64,000 bases of DNA, from positions 526,470 through 590,469 of the forward strand of contig NZ_BMTQ01000004.1 of the NCBI RefSeq assembly GCF_014649755.1, in the 5' to 3' direction. Below the pieces are notes generated by a model. It made no database searches and was not told the origin of the DNA. It saw only the letters and a program-made list of their open reading frames with translations. Source of the DNA: Streptomyces litmocidini. Its GTDB lineage: Bacteria > Actinomycetota > Actinomycetes > Streptomycetales > Streptomycetaceae. This document shows positions 34,272 through 42,752 of this stretch, piece by piece. How positions within the stretch are numbered: position 1 is the first letter of the stretch; every line of letters starts with the position of its first letter. The position numbers and the translations under genes were made by a program.

Positions 34272-35780
34272 TCATCGGAACAAACGCCGCCAGGTCTCCG
34301 GGCCCGGGTAGCCGTCGGCCGCTCCGCCGCGCCAGCCCTGTGCCCGCTGGAACGCCTCGACGTTGCGGCGGTCCGCCTCCGTCCAGCGCGGACCGGGTCC
34401 CGACAGGTAGTGCTTGCCGAAGCCCCGCTTCACCAGTTGTTCGCCCAGCTTCTCCACATATGCGTTGGATTGGCCCGGACGGAAGGAGCCACGCCCGGGA
34501 AACCCCGTCGCATGCGCGCCCGGGCCGCTCGAACCACTCGAACCGCCGATGTCCCTGCCCCCGCCGGTCACCAGCAGCCGCCACGTGTGCGGCCCGGGCA
34601 GCCCGTCCGCCTCCGCGCCCCTCCAGCCCTGCGCGAGCTGGAACGCCTGGGTCGCCCTGCGGTCCGCCTCCCCCCACTTCGGGCCGGGCCCCTGGCTGTA
34701 GAACTTCCTGCCGCCGCGCTCGACGAGGAGCTGCCCGAGCCGGGTGACGTACGCGTTGTTCGTCCCCGGGCCGAACCGCCCCGCACCCGGGAACGCCGTC
34801 GCCTCCGTGGGCTCCGCCCCGCCGCCCGTGCTGCCGCCGACCACGCCCTTGTAGCGGTAGGGCACGTACCGGTCGGAGTTCTCCCAGTACGCCATGGGCG
34901 TCGCCTGCTTCCGCGTGCGCGGCTTCGTCTGCTCGTAGGCGATGTAGGAGGTGTGGGTGTAGTCGGTCCAGCCGCCGAAGATCGTGACGTGCGAGCCGCG
35001 GGTCGGGTTGGCCGGGTTGTGGAAGAGCAGGATGTCGCCGGGCTGGAGCTCGGTGCGGTCGATCCGCTCGGCGAAGCGGCCGAGGCTGCCGGTCCACTCG
35101 TTGCTGCGCAGGTTCCAGGCCATGGAGATGTAGCCGGAGCAGTCCTGGCGGTACCCGTCCGACCAGTACTTCTCCATGGAGTACGGGACTTGTGCGGCGA
35201 CCCACTCCTTGGCCCGGTTGATGATCTCCGCGCGGGTCGTCCGCCGCAGCGTCTCCGTCGAGATCTGACTGGCCGTCGGGAGGGAGATCGGGGTCGGGTC
35301 CGGGCCGGGCCCCGGCGCGCCGTGCAGCGGCCCCCGGCCGCCCTGCGGGGTCTCGGGCCCCGGCCGGGGAGGGTCGGCGGTGGCGGAGCCGGCCTCGTCG
35401 GCGGAACCGGCGGAGTCCCCGGAGTCCACGGAGTCGGCCGAGCCGACGGACCGGGTCTCGGCCGGCTCCCGGAGGACCGCGGCGTCCGCCTCCACCGGGC
35501 CCGCTTCCGCCGGGCCCGTTCTCGCCCGGCCGGCCGGCGCGTCCGTCGGGGCGAGCGGGCCCGGCCGGCCGGTGAGGGCCGTCGCCGCTCCGGCCCCGCC
35601 TCCGCCCAGGACCACGCCCGCCGCCGTCACCAGGACCAGCGCGCGGCGGGCGCCGTGTGCCGCAGGGTGGCCGCCCACCCGGACGGGCAGGCCCAGGGCG
35701 AGGTCACGCCGCTGTCGGGCACAGCCCGGGCAGCCGCAGTCGGCCGCGGGTTCGAACTCCTCGAAGACCGGCACGCTCAT
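34272..35780 (-). CDS. NlpC/P60-type hydrolase with two peptidoglycan-binding repeats
   Basis: 502 residues from ATG 35780 (GAGGGGAATCGC upstream). Starts with a cytosolic-looking Cys-rich motif (DCGCPGCARQRRD), then a hydrophobic helix (LVLVTAAGVVLGGGGAGAAT), a low-complexity Ser/Asp/Ala linker, and an NlpC/P60-like domain with catalytic Cys (YRQDCSGYISMAWNL) and His (RGSHVTIFGGWT). The C-terminus has two about 75-residue peptidoglycan-binding repeats that share AYVxxLGxxLVxRG and the ending YPGPETWRRL. Likely a membrane-anchored cell-wall amidase or endopeptidase. The gene is close to the SPFH gene and the two may be co-transcribed. Confidence 0.85.
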   Translation of the reverse strand: MSVPVFEEFEPAADCGCPGCARQRRDLALGLPVRVGGHPAAHGARRALVLVTAAGVVLGGGGAGAATALTGRPGPLAPTDAPAGRARTGPAEAGPVEADAAVLREPAETRSVGSADSVDSGDSAGSADEAGSATADPPRPGPETPQGGRGPLHGAPGPGPDPTPISLPTASQISTETLRRTTRAEIINRAKEWVAAQVPYSMEKYWSDGYRQDCSGYISMAWNLRSNEWTGSLGRFAERIDRTELQPGDILLFHNPANPTRGSHVTIFGGWTDYTHTSYIAYEQTKPRTRKQATPMAYWENSDRYVPYRYKGVVGGSTGGGAEPTEATAFPGAGRFGPGTNNAYVTRLGQLLVERGGRKFYSQGPGPKWGEADRRATQAFQLAQGWRGAEADGLPGPHTWRLLVTGGGRDIGGSSGSSGPGAHATGFPGRGSFRPGQSNAYVEKLGEQLVKRGFGKHYLSGPGPRWTEADRRNVEAFQRAQGWRGGAADGYPGPETWRRLFR

Positions 35781-35964
35781 GCGATTCCCCTCCACACTCG
35801 TCAAGATCTTTTGGACCCTCGTTTCGGGCGTCAGTGTCTCAACTGTCTGGACAAATCGCATTTTGACGGATCGAAGGCCCTATAGGACCATCCGACAGGC
35901 CGGAGGCGGTCGGTATTGGTCAGGAGCACGCCCTCGCGTCGGGTAGAGTTCTCTCTGTCAGCAG

Positions 35965-36038
35965 GCGCCGCTAGCTCAGTTGGTTAGAGCAGCTGACTCT
36001 TAATCAGCGGGTCCGGGGTTCGAGTCCCTGGCGGCGCA
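35965..36038 (+). tRNA. tRNA-Lys (CTT anticodon), copy 3
   Basis: Identical to copies at 18339 and 26224. A -10-like TAGAGT and the conserved GTCAGCAG precede it. Confidence 0.97.
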
Positions 36039-36046
36039 CGCAGAGT

Positions 36047-36079
36047 CGAGGCCCCCTCACCATCGGTGAGGGGGCCTCG
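36047..36079 (+). terminator. Terminator of tRNA-Lys copy 3 (bidirectional)
   Basis: 15-bp stem (36047-36061 with 36065-36079) with an ATC loop and a following GTCTTTC run. It is shared with the convergent sortase gene ending at 36108. Confidence 0.88.
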
Positions 36080-36107
36080 GTCTTTCTCCGGTGCGGGTGG
36101 ACGACCC

Positions 36108-36776
36108 TCAGGCGCCCGTTCCCGTCAGATACGCCGAGACCACCACGTTCGCCGTGTACGTTCCGGTCGCCCGGTCGAAGGTTCCGCCGCAGGTGATCAG
36201 GCGCAGCTCGGCGCGGTGGGGGTCGTGGGGACCGTAGGCCCTGGCCGGGTCGAAGCCCTCGCGCGGGAGGATCTGGACGTCGTCGACGGTGAACTCGGCG
36301 ACCGATCCGTCCGTCCGGGTGACGCGGACCTTCGCGCCGGGGCGGACCGCGCTCAGGCCGTAGAAGACGGCCGGACGGGTCTCGGTGTCGACGTGGCCGA
36401 CGAGGAGGGCCGCGCCGACCGCGCCCGGCCGGGTGCCGGAGCCGTACCAGCCCACCGTGTGGGGCATCTCGAAGGGCGGCGGGTCGATGGCGCCCGTGTC
36501 GTCCAGGCCGCGCGCCACGACGGGCGCGCCGATGCCCAGGGAGGGGATCTCGACCCGCCGGGGTTCGAGGGGCGGGAGCGGGTCGCGGGCCGGGGGCAGC
36601 GGGACGCCGAAGGGGCGGCCGACGGCGGCGATGTCGCCGGTGGCCGGCGCGGAGCCGCCGGGCCCCTCGGTGGCGTCGCGGCCCCAGAGCCAGAGCCCGG
36701 AGAGCAGGACCGCCCAGGCCAGGCCGGTGACGAAGCGCCCGGTGCCCGCCGGGCGGGTGCCGGACGGCACGGTCAC
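36108..36776 (-). CDS. Class F sortase
   Basis: 222-residue membrane-anchored transpeptidase. N-terminal signal anchor (VTGLAWAVLLSGLWLWGRD), Pro-rich stem, then a sortase beta-barrel with VEIPSLGIGAPVVARGL, catalytic His in ALLVGHVDTET, catalytic Cys in LRLITCGGTFDRATGTY and a C-terminal strand Arg-lacking end (YTANVVVSAYLTG). TLxTC is the usual motif; here it is LITC. GTG 36776 overlaps the stop of the upstream exported-protein gene as GTGA, so the two are co-translated. Class F enzymes have poorly known substrates; the neighbour is the prime candidate. Confidence 0.88.
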   Translation of the reverse strand: MTVPSGTRPAGTGRFVTGLAWAVLLSGLWLWGRDATEGPGGSAPATGDIAAVGRPFGVPLPPARDPLPPLEPRRVEIPSLGIGAPVVARGLDDTGAIDPPPFEMPHTVGWYGSGTRPGAVGAALLVGHVDTETRPAVFYGLSAVRPGAKVRVTRTDGSVAEFTVDDVQILPREGFDPARAYGPHDPHRAELRLITCGGTFDRATGTYTANVVVSAYLTGTGA

Positions 36777-37369
36777 TCCCCGTCGTCGCCGGTCTCGGCG
36801 CGGCGGCGGGAGCTGCGGAAGGCGACCGCGACGGCGGCGATCGCGGCCATGCCGAGGCCGAGCAGGGTGTACGGGGTGCCGAGGCCGCTCTCGGAGGTGG
36901 TCTGGGCGACGCCGGGGGCCACGGGGACGGCGAAGGCGGCGGCGCCTCCCCCGCCGGCGCGGACGGGCGCGACCGGCGTCGCGTGGTGCGTCGGCCGCTG
37001 GGTGGGCTCCTGGTGGTGCCGGACCCGCACGGTGCCGACGTTCCGGTGCTCGTGCCCGTCACAGGTCACGCTGACCTTGTACGTGCCGTCCTTCAGGCCG
37101 GACCGGATCGTGGTGTCGCCGAACAGCGGGTGGCCCCCGCCGTCCCGGCCGGTGAGCTCCGCGTCGGCGACGAACGCCTCGGACGTGACGGCGCCGGTCG
37201 TGCCCTTGCAGCCCTGGACCCGGACGTCGGCGTCGGCGCCGGGCGAGGCGGTGGACGGGGTGACGGTGGCCTTCACCCCGTCGTGGGCGTACGCGCCACC
37301 GGCCGCCGGGGCCAGGACGACCGCCAGGGCCGCCCCTGCGGCACGGAGAGCAATGGGAGCTGAACGCAT
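36773..37369 (-). CDS. Exported membrane-anchored protein, putative sortase partner
   Basis: 198 residues. Signal peptide (ALRAAGAALAVVLAPAAGGAYA), an extracytoplasmic beta-sandwich-like domain (HDGVKATVTPSTASPGADAD, with two Cys at VQGCKGT and VSVTCDGHE), a His/Pro/Gly-rich stem, a hydrophobic helix (YTLLGLGMAAIAAVAVAFRS) and a short Arg-rich tail. The layout is that of a sortase substrate, yet no LPXTG or LAXTG sequence precedes the helix; SGLGTPYT is the nearest. Forms an operon with the class F sortase gene (4-bp overlap). Confidence 0.8.
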   Translation of the reverse strand: MRSAPIALRAAGAALAVVLAPAAGGAYAHDGVKATVTPSTASPGADADVRVQGCKGTTGAVTSEAFVADAELTGRDGGGHPLFGDTTIRSGLKDGTYKVSVTCDGHEHRNVGTVRVRHHQEPTQRPTHHATPVAPVRAGGGGAAAFAVPVAPGVAQTTSESGLGTPYTLLGLGMAAIAAVAVAFRSSRRRAETGDDGE

Positions 37370-37443
37370 CGTGACCTCCTGATACTGGCAGGGTCACCCG
37401 GATCGGCGCGTCTCGCATCCGCAGGGAGCGGCGGCAGGGGTCC

Positions 37444-38223
37444 TCACACGCGGTCGACGATGTCCGCGATCGACTGGACGATCTTCGACGGGCGGAACGG
37501 GAAGCGGTCGATCTCCGCCTGGGTCGTCAGGCCGGTCAGGACCAGGAAGGTCTGCATGCCCGCCTCCAGGCCCGCCAGGATGTCGGTGTCCATCCGGTCG
37601 CCGATCATCGCGCTGGACTCGGAGTGGGCGCCGATCGCGTTGAGGCCGGTGCGCATCATGAGCGGGTTGGGCTTGCCGGCGAAGTACGGCTCCTTGCCGG
37701 TGGCCTTCGTGATGAGGGCGGCGACGGATCCGGTGGCCGGGAGCGGGCCCTCCAGGGAGGGGCCGGTCTCGTCGGGGTTGGTGCAGATGAAGCGGGCGCC
37801 CGCGTTGATGAGGCGGACGGCCTTGGTCATCGCCTCGAAGGAGTACGTGCGGGTCTCGCCGAGCACCACGTAGTCCGGGTCGTGGTCGGTGAGGACGTAG
37901 CCGATGTCGTGCAGCGCGGTGGTGAGGCCGGCCTCGCCGATGACGTACGCGGTGCCGCCGGGGCGCTGATCGTCGAGGAACTTGGCGGTGGCGAGGGCCG
38001 AGGTCCAGATGTTCTCGACGGGGACTTCGAGTCCCATGCGGGCGAGGCGGGCGTGCAGGTCGCGGGCCGTGTAGATCGAGTTGTTGGTGAGGACCAGGAA
38101 CGGCTTCCCGGTCTCCCGCAGCTTCTTGATGAACGCGTCGGCGCCGGGGATCGGCACGCCCTCGTGGATGAGGACGCCGTCCATGTCGGTCAGCCAGGAT
38201 TCGATCGGCTTGCGCTCTGCCAT
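37444..38223 (-). CDS. HAD-IIA family phosphatase (NagD-like)
   Basis: 259 residues. HAD motif I DMDGVLIHEG (nucleophile Asp), motif II LTNNSIYTARD, Lys region YFAGKPNPLMMRTGL, motif IV MIGDRMDTDILAGLEAG. Cap type C2A, as in NagD, p-nitrophenylphosphatase and related nucleotide or sugar phosphatases. Cytoplasmic. The natural substrate is not predictable; the closeness of chitin genes is suggestive but not evidence. A terminator lies just upstream of it. Confidence 0.9.
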   Translation of the reverse strand: MAERKPIESWLTDMDGVLIHEGVPIPGADAFIKKLRETGKPFLVLTNNSIYTARDLHARLARMGLEVPVENIWTSALATAKFLDDQRPGGTAYVIGEAGLTTALHDIGYVLTDHDPDYVVLGETRTYSFEAMTKAVRLINAGARFICTNPDETGPSLEGPLPATGSVAALITKATGKEPYFAGKPNPLMMRTGLNAIGAHSESSAMIGDRMDTDILAGLEAGMQTFLVLTGLTTQAEIDRFPFRPSKIVQSIADIVDRV

Positions 38224-38271
38224 GGGTGCGGGACTCCTGCCGTACAGATGCACGCACGGGACGTGCGGTGT

Positions 38272-38311
38272 GCTGGGGGCGCCGCGACAGCGCTGTGGCG
38301 ACGCCCCCAGC
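38272..38311 (-). terminator. Terminator after the phosphodiesterase gene
   Basis: Long imperfect hairpin (GCTGGGGGCG at 38272-38281 with CGCCCCCAGC at 38302-38311, extended inwards with mismatches) directly after the stop at 38316 on the minus strand. Confidence 0.75.
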
Positions 38312-38315
38312 GTAA

Positions 38316-39869
38316 TCAGGATGTGCTGATCTTGACCCCGTCGATCGTCCAGTACCAGTTGTCGGATCCGGTGTACCGGAAGCGGAAGCTCACGCTGGAG
38401 GCGCCGGCGGGGACGGCGACCGTGAGGGACTGGGGCTGGGAGACGACGTCGGCGGTGTAGCTCTTGACGGGCGTGGGGGTGCCGCCGTTGAAGCTCACGA
38501 GGACCTGGGCGGTCTGGCCGCCCTCCTGCCGGTAGAGGGTGGTGAAGTCGAGCCGTACGGCGGTCGCGCCGGAGACGCCGTGCGCCGGGGTGACCAGGGT
38601 CGAGTCGTACGTGCCGGAGAAGGACTTGTCGGCCCACTCGTCGGAGTCGGCGACGGCGAAGACGCCCCGGGCGCGGACGTTGAGCTCGCGGGACTGGTCG
38701 CGCTGGGCGCGGCACCAGAACTCGTCGGTGGCGAAGGACCAGCCGCGCCACTCGGTCGTGCCTCCGGTGCCCATGGCGTTGTTGATGACGGACCAGCCGC
38801 TGGGCGCGGTGTGGGTGAAGCCGAGGATCCCGGCGGGGATGCCGGTCTCGTCGACGCGGCCGGAGAGGGTCGGGTAGAGGGTGTCGAAGGGGTCGGTGGA
38901 GCGGTCCTGTATCGGCTTGCCGTCGAGGCCCCAGGCCGGGTCGGGGACGATGCCGAGCTGCTGGAAGACGGTGGCGGCGACGTCGACGAGCCGGGTGTCG
39001 ATGGGGCGGGCGCCGGCGGCGATGCCGGGGCCCTGGGCGAGGACGAAGGTGCGGCGCTCCTCGATGGTGGAGCCGCCGTGACCGCCGGCGTCGGTGTGGC
39101 CGTGGTCGGTGGCGACGATGACGGTCCAGCGTTCGTCGGCGTGGGCGGGGCGGGCCCGGATCGCGGCGAGGAGCCGGCCGAGGTAGCCGTCCTGGACGTC
39201 GATGGCGTCGGTGTACCTGGGGCTGGCGGCGCCGTAGGTGTGGCCGATCTCGTCGGTCTCGCCGAAGTAGACGAAGAGGACGTCGGGGTTCTGGTTGCGG
39301 AGGACGTCCTCGGTGATCTCGGTGATCGCGAGGTCGTTGACCGCGTAGTCGTTGGCGTAGACGAGCTTGGCGTCGGCGCCGGGGGTGACCGTGCCGTACG
39401 TGTCGAGCTCGGGCCAGTCGACGGCGGCGAAGAGCGAGAGCCCGGGGCGGACCTGGTTCAGGCGGGCGAGGAAGCCGGGGTACCGGCCGTAGTCGCGGCC
39501 GGCGAAGGTGTTGTCCTTCACGCCGTGCTTGTCGGGCCAGACGCCGGTGGAGATCGTGGACCAGCCGGGGCCGGAGAGGGTGCCGGCCATCGGGTTGGCG
39601 TAGAGCAGGGAACGGCCGTAGGTGCCGTTCGCCATCAGGGACTTGAGGGCGGGGGCCTTGGCGGCGTCGATCCGGTCGTACCGCAGTCCGTCCATGCCGA
39701 CGACGAGCACCTTGTCCCGGCTGGTGCCGTTCGGGAGCGTCGGGGCGGCGGGGGCGGCCCGGGCGGCGGGGGCGGCGGCGAGTCCGGTGGCGGCGGTGGC
39801 CGCGGTGGCACCGGCGGCGGCGAGCACGGTGCGGCGGGAGAGCGGGGCGGAGATGCCGGTGATCGGCAT
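38316..39869 (-). CDS. Tat-secreted alkaline phosphatase-superfamily phosphodiesterase
   Basis: 517 residues from ATG 39869 (GGAGG upstream). Twin-arginine signal (LSRRTVLAAAGATAATAATG). The catalytic domain is of the type I phosphodiesterase/nucleotide pyrophosphatase family: VVGMDGLRYD (metal Asp), SGPGWSTISTGVWPDKHG (nucleophile Thr/Ser region), YFGETDEIGHTYG, and VIVATDHGHTDAGGHGG (metal Asp/His). A C-terminal jelly-roll-like domain of about 150 residues ends FRYTGSDNWYWTIDGVKI. The family includes phosphonoacetate hydrolase and nucleotide pyrophosphatases. It follows the phn transport operon, separated by a hairpin, and may release phosphate extracellularly. Confidence 0.86.
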   Translation of the reverse strand: MPITGISAPLSRRTVLAAAGATAATAATGLAAAPAARAAPAAPTLPNGTSRDKVLVVGMDGLRYDRIDAAKAPALKSLMANGTYGRSLLYANPMAGTLSGPGWSTISTGVWPDKHGVKDNTFAGRDYGRYPGFLARLNQVRPGLSLFAAVDWPELDTYGTVTPGADAKLVYANDYAVNDLAITEITEDVLRNQNPDVLFVYFGETDEIGHTYGAASPRYTDAIDVQDGYLGRLLAAIRARPAHADERWTVIVATDHGHTDAGGHGGSTIEERRTFVLAQGPGIAAGARPIDTRLVDVAATVFQQLGIVPDPAWGLDGKPIQDRSTDPFDTLYPTLSGRVDETGIPAGILGFTHTAPSGWSVINNAMGTGGTTEWRGWSFATDEFWCRAQRDQSRELNVRARGVFAVADSDEWADKSFSGTYDSTLVTPAHGVSGATAVRLDFTTLYRQEGGQTAQVLVSFNGGTPTPVKSYTADVVSQPQSLTVAVPAGASSVSFRFRYTGSDNWYWTIDGVKISTS

Positions 39870-39904
39870 GTCGGAGTCCTCCGTGGAAGGGGGGTCGGGA
39901 CGGG

Positions 39905-39934
39905 CCAACGCCCCTGACTTCTCAGGGGCGTTGG
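39905..39934 (-). terminator. Terminator of the phn operon
   Basis: Perfect 13-bp stem (39905-39917 with 39922-39934) and CTTC loop between the substrate-binding protein gene and the phosphodiesterase gene. Confidence 0.85.
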
Positions 39935-39993
39935 TCCGTACCCGTTATCCTTCCGCGATGTTCGGGGGCTTTCCAGAGTCGTACGGTGAACTC

Positions 39994-41052
39994 TCAGCTT
40001 CCGGTCGCGGACTTCCACGCGTCGACGTACGCCGCGAGGTTCTCGTCGATGTCGGCCCAGTCCGGCTCGAAGACCTCGACGCCCTCCATCAGCCGGGCGA
40101 GCGCGAGGGCGTTGGCGTCGGTGCCCTTGACGTCCTTGCGGGCCGGGAAGCCGCCGCCGATCGCGCTGACCTCGCGCTGGGCGTCCTCGCCGAGCAGGAA
40201 GTCGAGGAGCTTCTTGCCGTTCTCGGTGTGCGGCGCCTCGTTCACCAGGCCGGCGGCGTACGGCAGGGCGAAGGTGGAGGGCTTGCCGCCGTCCTTGGCC
40301 GGGAACCAGATGCCGAGGTTCGGCATCGACTTGGCCTGGGCGAAGTTCATCTGGACGTCGCCGTTGGCGACGAGGAGTTCGCCCTTGTCCACCTTGGGGG
40401 CGAGCTTGGAGGTGGAGGAGGACGGGCCGACGTTGTTGGCCTGGAGCTTCTTCAGGTACTCCATCGCCGGCGCCTTGCCACCGAAGTCGTGCATCGCCTT
40501 GATGAGGACGGCGGTGCCGTCGCCCGCGACGCCGGGGGTGGAGTACTGCAGCCTGTTCTCGTACTTCGCGTCGAGCAGCTCCTCCCAGGTCTTCGGGGCG
40601 GCGGGGAGCTCCTTCTTGTTGTGGACGAAGCCGAAGTAGTTGTTCACGACGGAGGTCCAGGTGCCGTCGCCGGCCTTGTCGCCACCGTCGACCTGGTCGG
40701 CGCCCTTCGGCTCGTACGACTGGAGCAGGCCCTTGGAGCCGGCCTGCTGGATGAAGGGCGGGAGGGTGACGAGGACGTCGGCCTGGGTGTTGCTCTTCTC
40801 GCGGAGGGCGCGCTGCACCATCTCGCCGGAGCCGCCCTCGACGTACTTGACCTTGATGCCGGTCTGCTTCTCGAAGTCGGCGAAGACCTTGTCGTACCAG
40901 CCGTCGCCCGCCTCGCCCTTGAGGCCGTCGGCGCTGTAGACGGTGACGACCTTCTCGTCGGAGGCGGAGGAGGATCCGCCGCAGGCGGTGAGGCCGGCGG
41001 CGAGGACGAGGGCGCCGGTGACGGCGGCGACCGGCTTGGCGTGCGTAAGCAT
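39994..41052 (-). CDS. 2-aminoethylphosphonate-type ABC transporter, substrate-binding lipoprotein
   Basis: 352 residues. Lipoprotein signal peptide with lipobox LTACGG, then a periplasmic-binding-protein fold of the iron(III)/2-AEP group (VVTVYSADGLKGEAGDGWYD, GTAVLIKAMHDFGGKAPAME, LPYAAGLVNEAPHTENGKKL). Together with permeases at 41084 and 41868 and the ATPase at 42742 it forms a complete PhnSTUV-like importer. Ligand assignment as a phosphonate is inferred from the flanking phosphonatase-like HAD gene and FAD oxidoreductase gene. Confidence 0.83.
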   Translation of the reverse strand: MLTHAKPVAAVTGALVLAAGLTACGGSSSASDEKVVTVYSADGLKGEAGDGWYDKVFADFEKQTGIKVKYVEGGSGEMVQRALREKSNTQADVLVTLPPFIQQAGSKGLLQSYEPKGADQVDGGDKAGDGTWTSVVNNYFGFVHNKKELPAAPKTWEELLDAKYENRLQYSTPGVAGDGTAVLIKAMHDFGGKAPAMEYLKKLQANNVGPSSSTSKLAPKVDKGELLVANGDVQMNFAQAKSMPNLGIWFPAKDGGKPSTFALPYAAGLVNEAPHTENGKKLLDFLLGEDAQREVSAIGGGFPARKDVKGTDANALALARLMEGVEVFEPDWADIDENLAAYVDAWKSATGS

Positions 41053-41083
41053 GGCGTTGTTCTCTCCTGGCGGGTGCGGGGAC

Positions 41084-41881
41084 TCAGCGGTACGAGGCTT
41101 TGGTGCGGATGCGGGAGACGGCGAGGAGCACGAGGAGCGTCGCGGTCATGAGGACCACGGCGAGCGCCGAGCCGGTGAAGAGGGAGCCGCGGTCCGTGGC
41201 GGTGAAGACGAGCACCGGCAGCGGCGTCCAGTCCGGCGGGTAGAGCATCACCGTGGCGCTCAGCTCCCCCATGGACAGGGCGAAGCAGAGCCCGGCGGCC
41301 GCCGTCAGGGACGGCAGCAGGAGCGGCAGCTTCACCCGGAGCAGTACGTACGAGGGGCGGGCGCCGAGACTGGCCGCCGCCTGCTCGTACATCGGGTCCA
41401 GGCGCCGGAGGGCGGCCGAGACCGACTGATGGGCGAAGGCCGTGACGAGGACGGTGTGGGCGATGATCACGATCCAGCGCGTGCCGTTGAGGAGCACCGG
41501 CGGCTGCGAGAAGGCGACGAGGACGGCGAGTCCCACGACCACGGACGGCACGGCGACCGGCAGCATGAACAGGGCGTCGAGGACCCGCTTGCCCTTCCTC
41601 CCGAGGGCCGCCGCGGCGAGCGCGGCCCAGGTGCCGACGGTCAGCGCGACCACGCTCGCGGTGACGGCCGTGACCAGGCTGGTGGTGAGCGCCTGGAGGG
41701 ACTCGCCGCGCACGGCCGCCGTGTAGTGGGCGGTGGTGGGTCCGGAGGGGAAGGCGCCGGACCAGTGCGTGGAGAACGAGGCGGCGAGGATGACGAGGAG
41801 GGGCAGCGCGAAGAGCGGGACGAACAGGACGGCGAACAGGGACCAGGCCGTCCACCTGCCCGTACGGCTATGCACCAGCAC
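41084..41881 (-). CDS. Phosphonate-type ABC transporter permease (PhnV-like)
   Basis: 265 residues with six hydrophobic segments and the permease EAA loop (LRRLDPMYEQAAASLGARPS). GTG 41881 overlaps the upstream permease gene by 14 bp. It forms the membrane channel with the permease at 41868. Start could also be GTG 41875. Confidence 0.86.
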   Translation of the reverse strand: MLVHSRTGRWTAWSLFAVLFVPLFALPLLVILAASFSTHWSGAFPSGPTTAHYTAAVRGESLQALTTSLVTAVTASVVALTVGTWAALAAAALGRKGKRVLDALFMLPVAVPSVVVGLAVLVAFSQPPVLLNGTRWIVIIAHTVLVTAFAHQSVSAALRRLDPMYEQAAASLGARPSYVLLRVKLPLLLPSLTAAAGLCFALSMGELSATVMLYPPDWTPLPVLVFTATDRGSLFTGSALAVVLMTATLLVLLAVSRIRTKASYR

Positions 41882-42752
41882 GGCGGCTCACCCCCCGGTA
41901 GAGGACGTACAGGCCGACCGAGAGGGCGACGTTGACGACGGCGACGACGCAGGCGGCGGCGTAGTCGGATTCGAGGATCGCCTTGGAGTGAACGAGCATC
42001 GGGAGGGTCGTGACGCCCTTGGCCCCGGTGAAGAGGACGATCCCGAACTCGTTGAGGCACATGACGAGGACGAGGCTGCCGCCGGCGGCGAGCGCGGGCA
42101 GCGCCTCGGGGAGGATCACCTGCCGGACGATCCGCGACGGCCGGGCGCCGAGCGAGGACGCCGCCTCCAGCTGCGCGGTCTCCATCTGGGAGAAGGCGGC
42201 CAGGAGCGGCCGCATCACGAACGGCGTGAAGTACGTGATCTCGGCGAGGAGGACGCCCCACGGCGTGCCGAGGAACCGGAAGGGGCCGGTCGGGTCGCCG
42301 GTGGCGTCCGTCCAGATCCCGTTGGCCATGCCGACCGTGCCGTAGAGGAACAGCAGGGCGAGCGTGATCAGGAAGGACGGGAAGGAGAGGAAGACGTCGA
42401 TGAACTTCGACACCGCCTTCCCGCCGGGGAAGGGCACGAACGCGATCACGAGCGCGAGGACGAACCCGAGGACCAGACAGCCGGCGGTGGAGGCGACGGC
42501 CAGCCACACGGTGGTGAGGAGCGCGTCGCGGAAGGACGGAGAGGAGAGGACCTCGGCGTAGGCGCCGGGGGCGAGGGACTCCCGGACGACGAGGGCGAGG
42601 GGGTAGAGGAAGACGACGGCGAGGACGGCGACGGGAGGGAGGGCCCACGGCCAGACCGTCGCGGGCACGCGGTCCGCCGGGTCGGAACGGGTGGGCACGG
42701 CCCCCGGCGCCCGGCGCCGTTCCAGGAGGCCCGTGCCGGGACTAGCCATCAC
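41868..42752 (-). CDS. Phosphonate-type ABC transporter permease (PhnU-like)
   Basis: 294 residues with six membrane segments and EAA loop (METAQLEAASSLGARPSRIV). It overlaps the ATPase gene by 11 bp upstream and the second permease gene by 14 bp downstream. Start GTG 42752 or ATG 42749. The N-terminal 30 residues are cytoplasmic and Pro/Arg-rich. Confidence 0.87.
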   Translation of the reverse strand: MMASPGTGLLERRRAPGAVPTRSDPADRVPATVWPWALPPVAVLAVVFLYPLALVVRESLAPGAYAEVLSSPSFRDALLTTVWLAVASTAGCLVLGFVLALVIAFVPFPGGKAVSKFIDVFLSFPSFLITLALLFLYGTVGMANGIWTDATGDPTGPFRFLGTPWGVLLAEITYFTPFVMRPLLAAFSQMETAQLEAASSLGARPSRIVRQVILPEALPALAAGGSLVLVMCLNEFGIVLFTGAKGVTTLPMLVHSKAILESDYAAACVVAVVNVALSVGLYVLYRGVSRRAGA

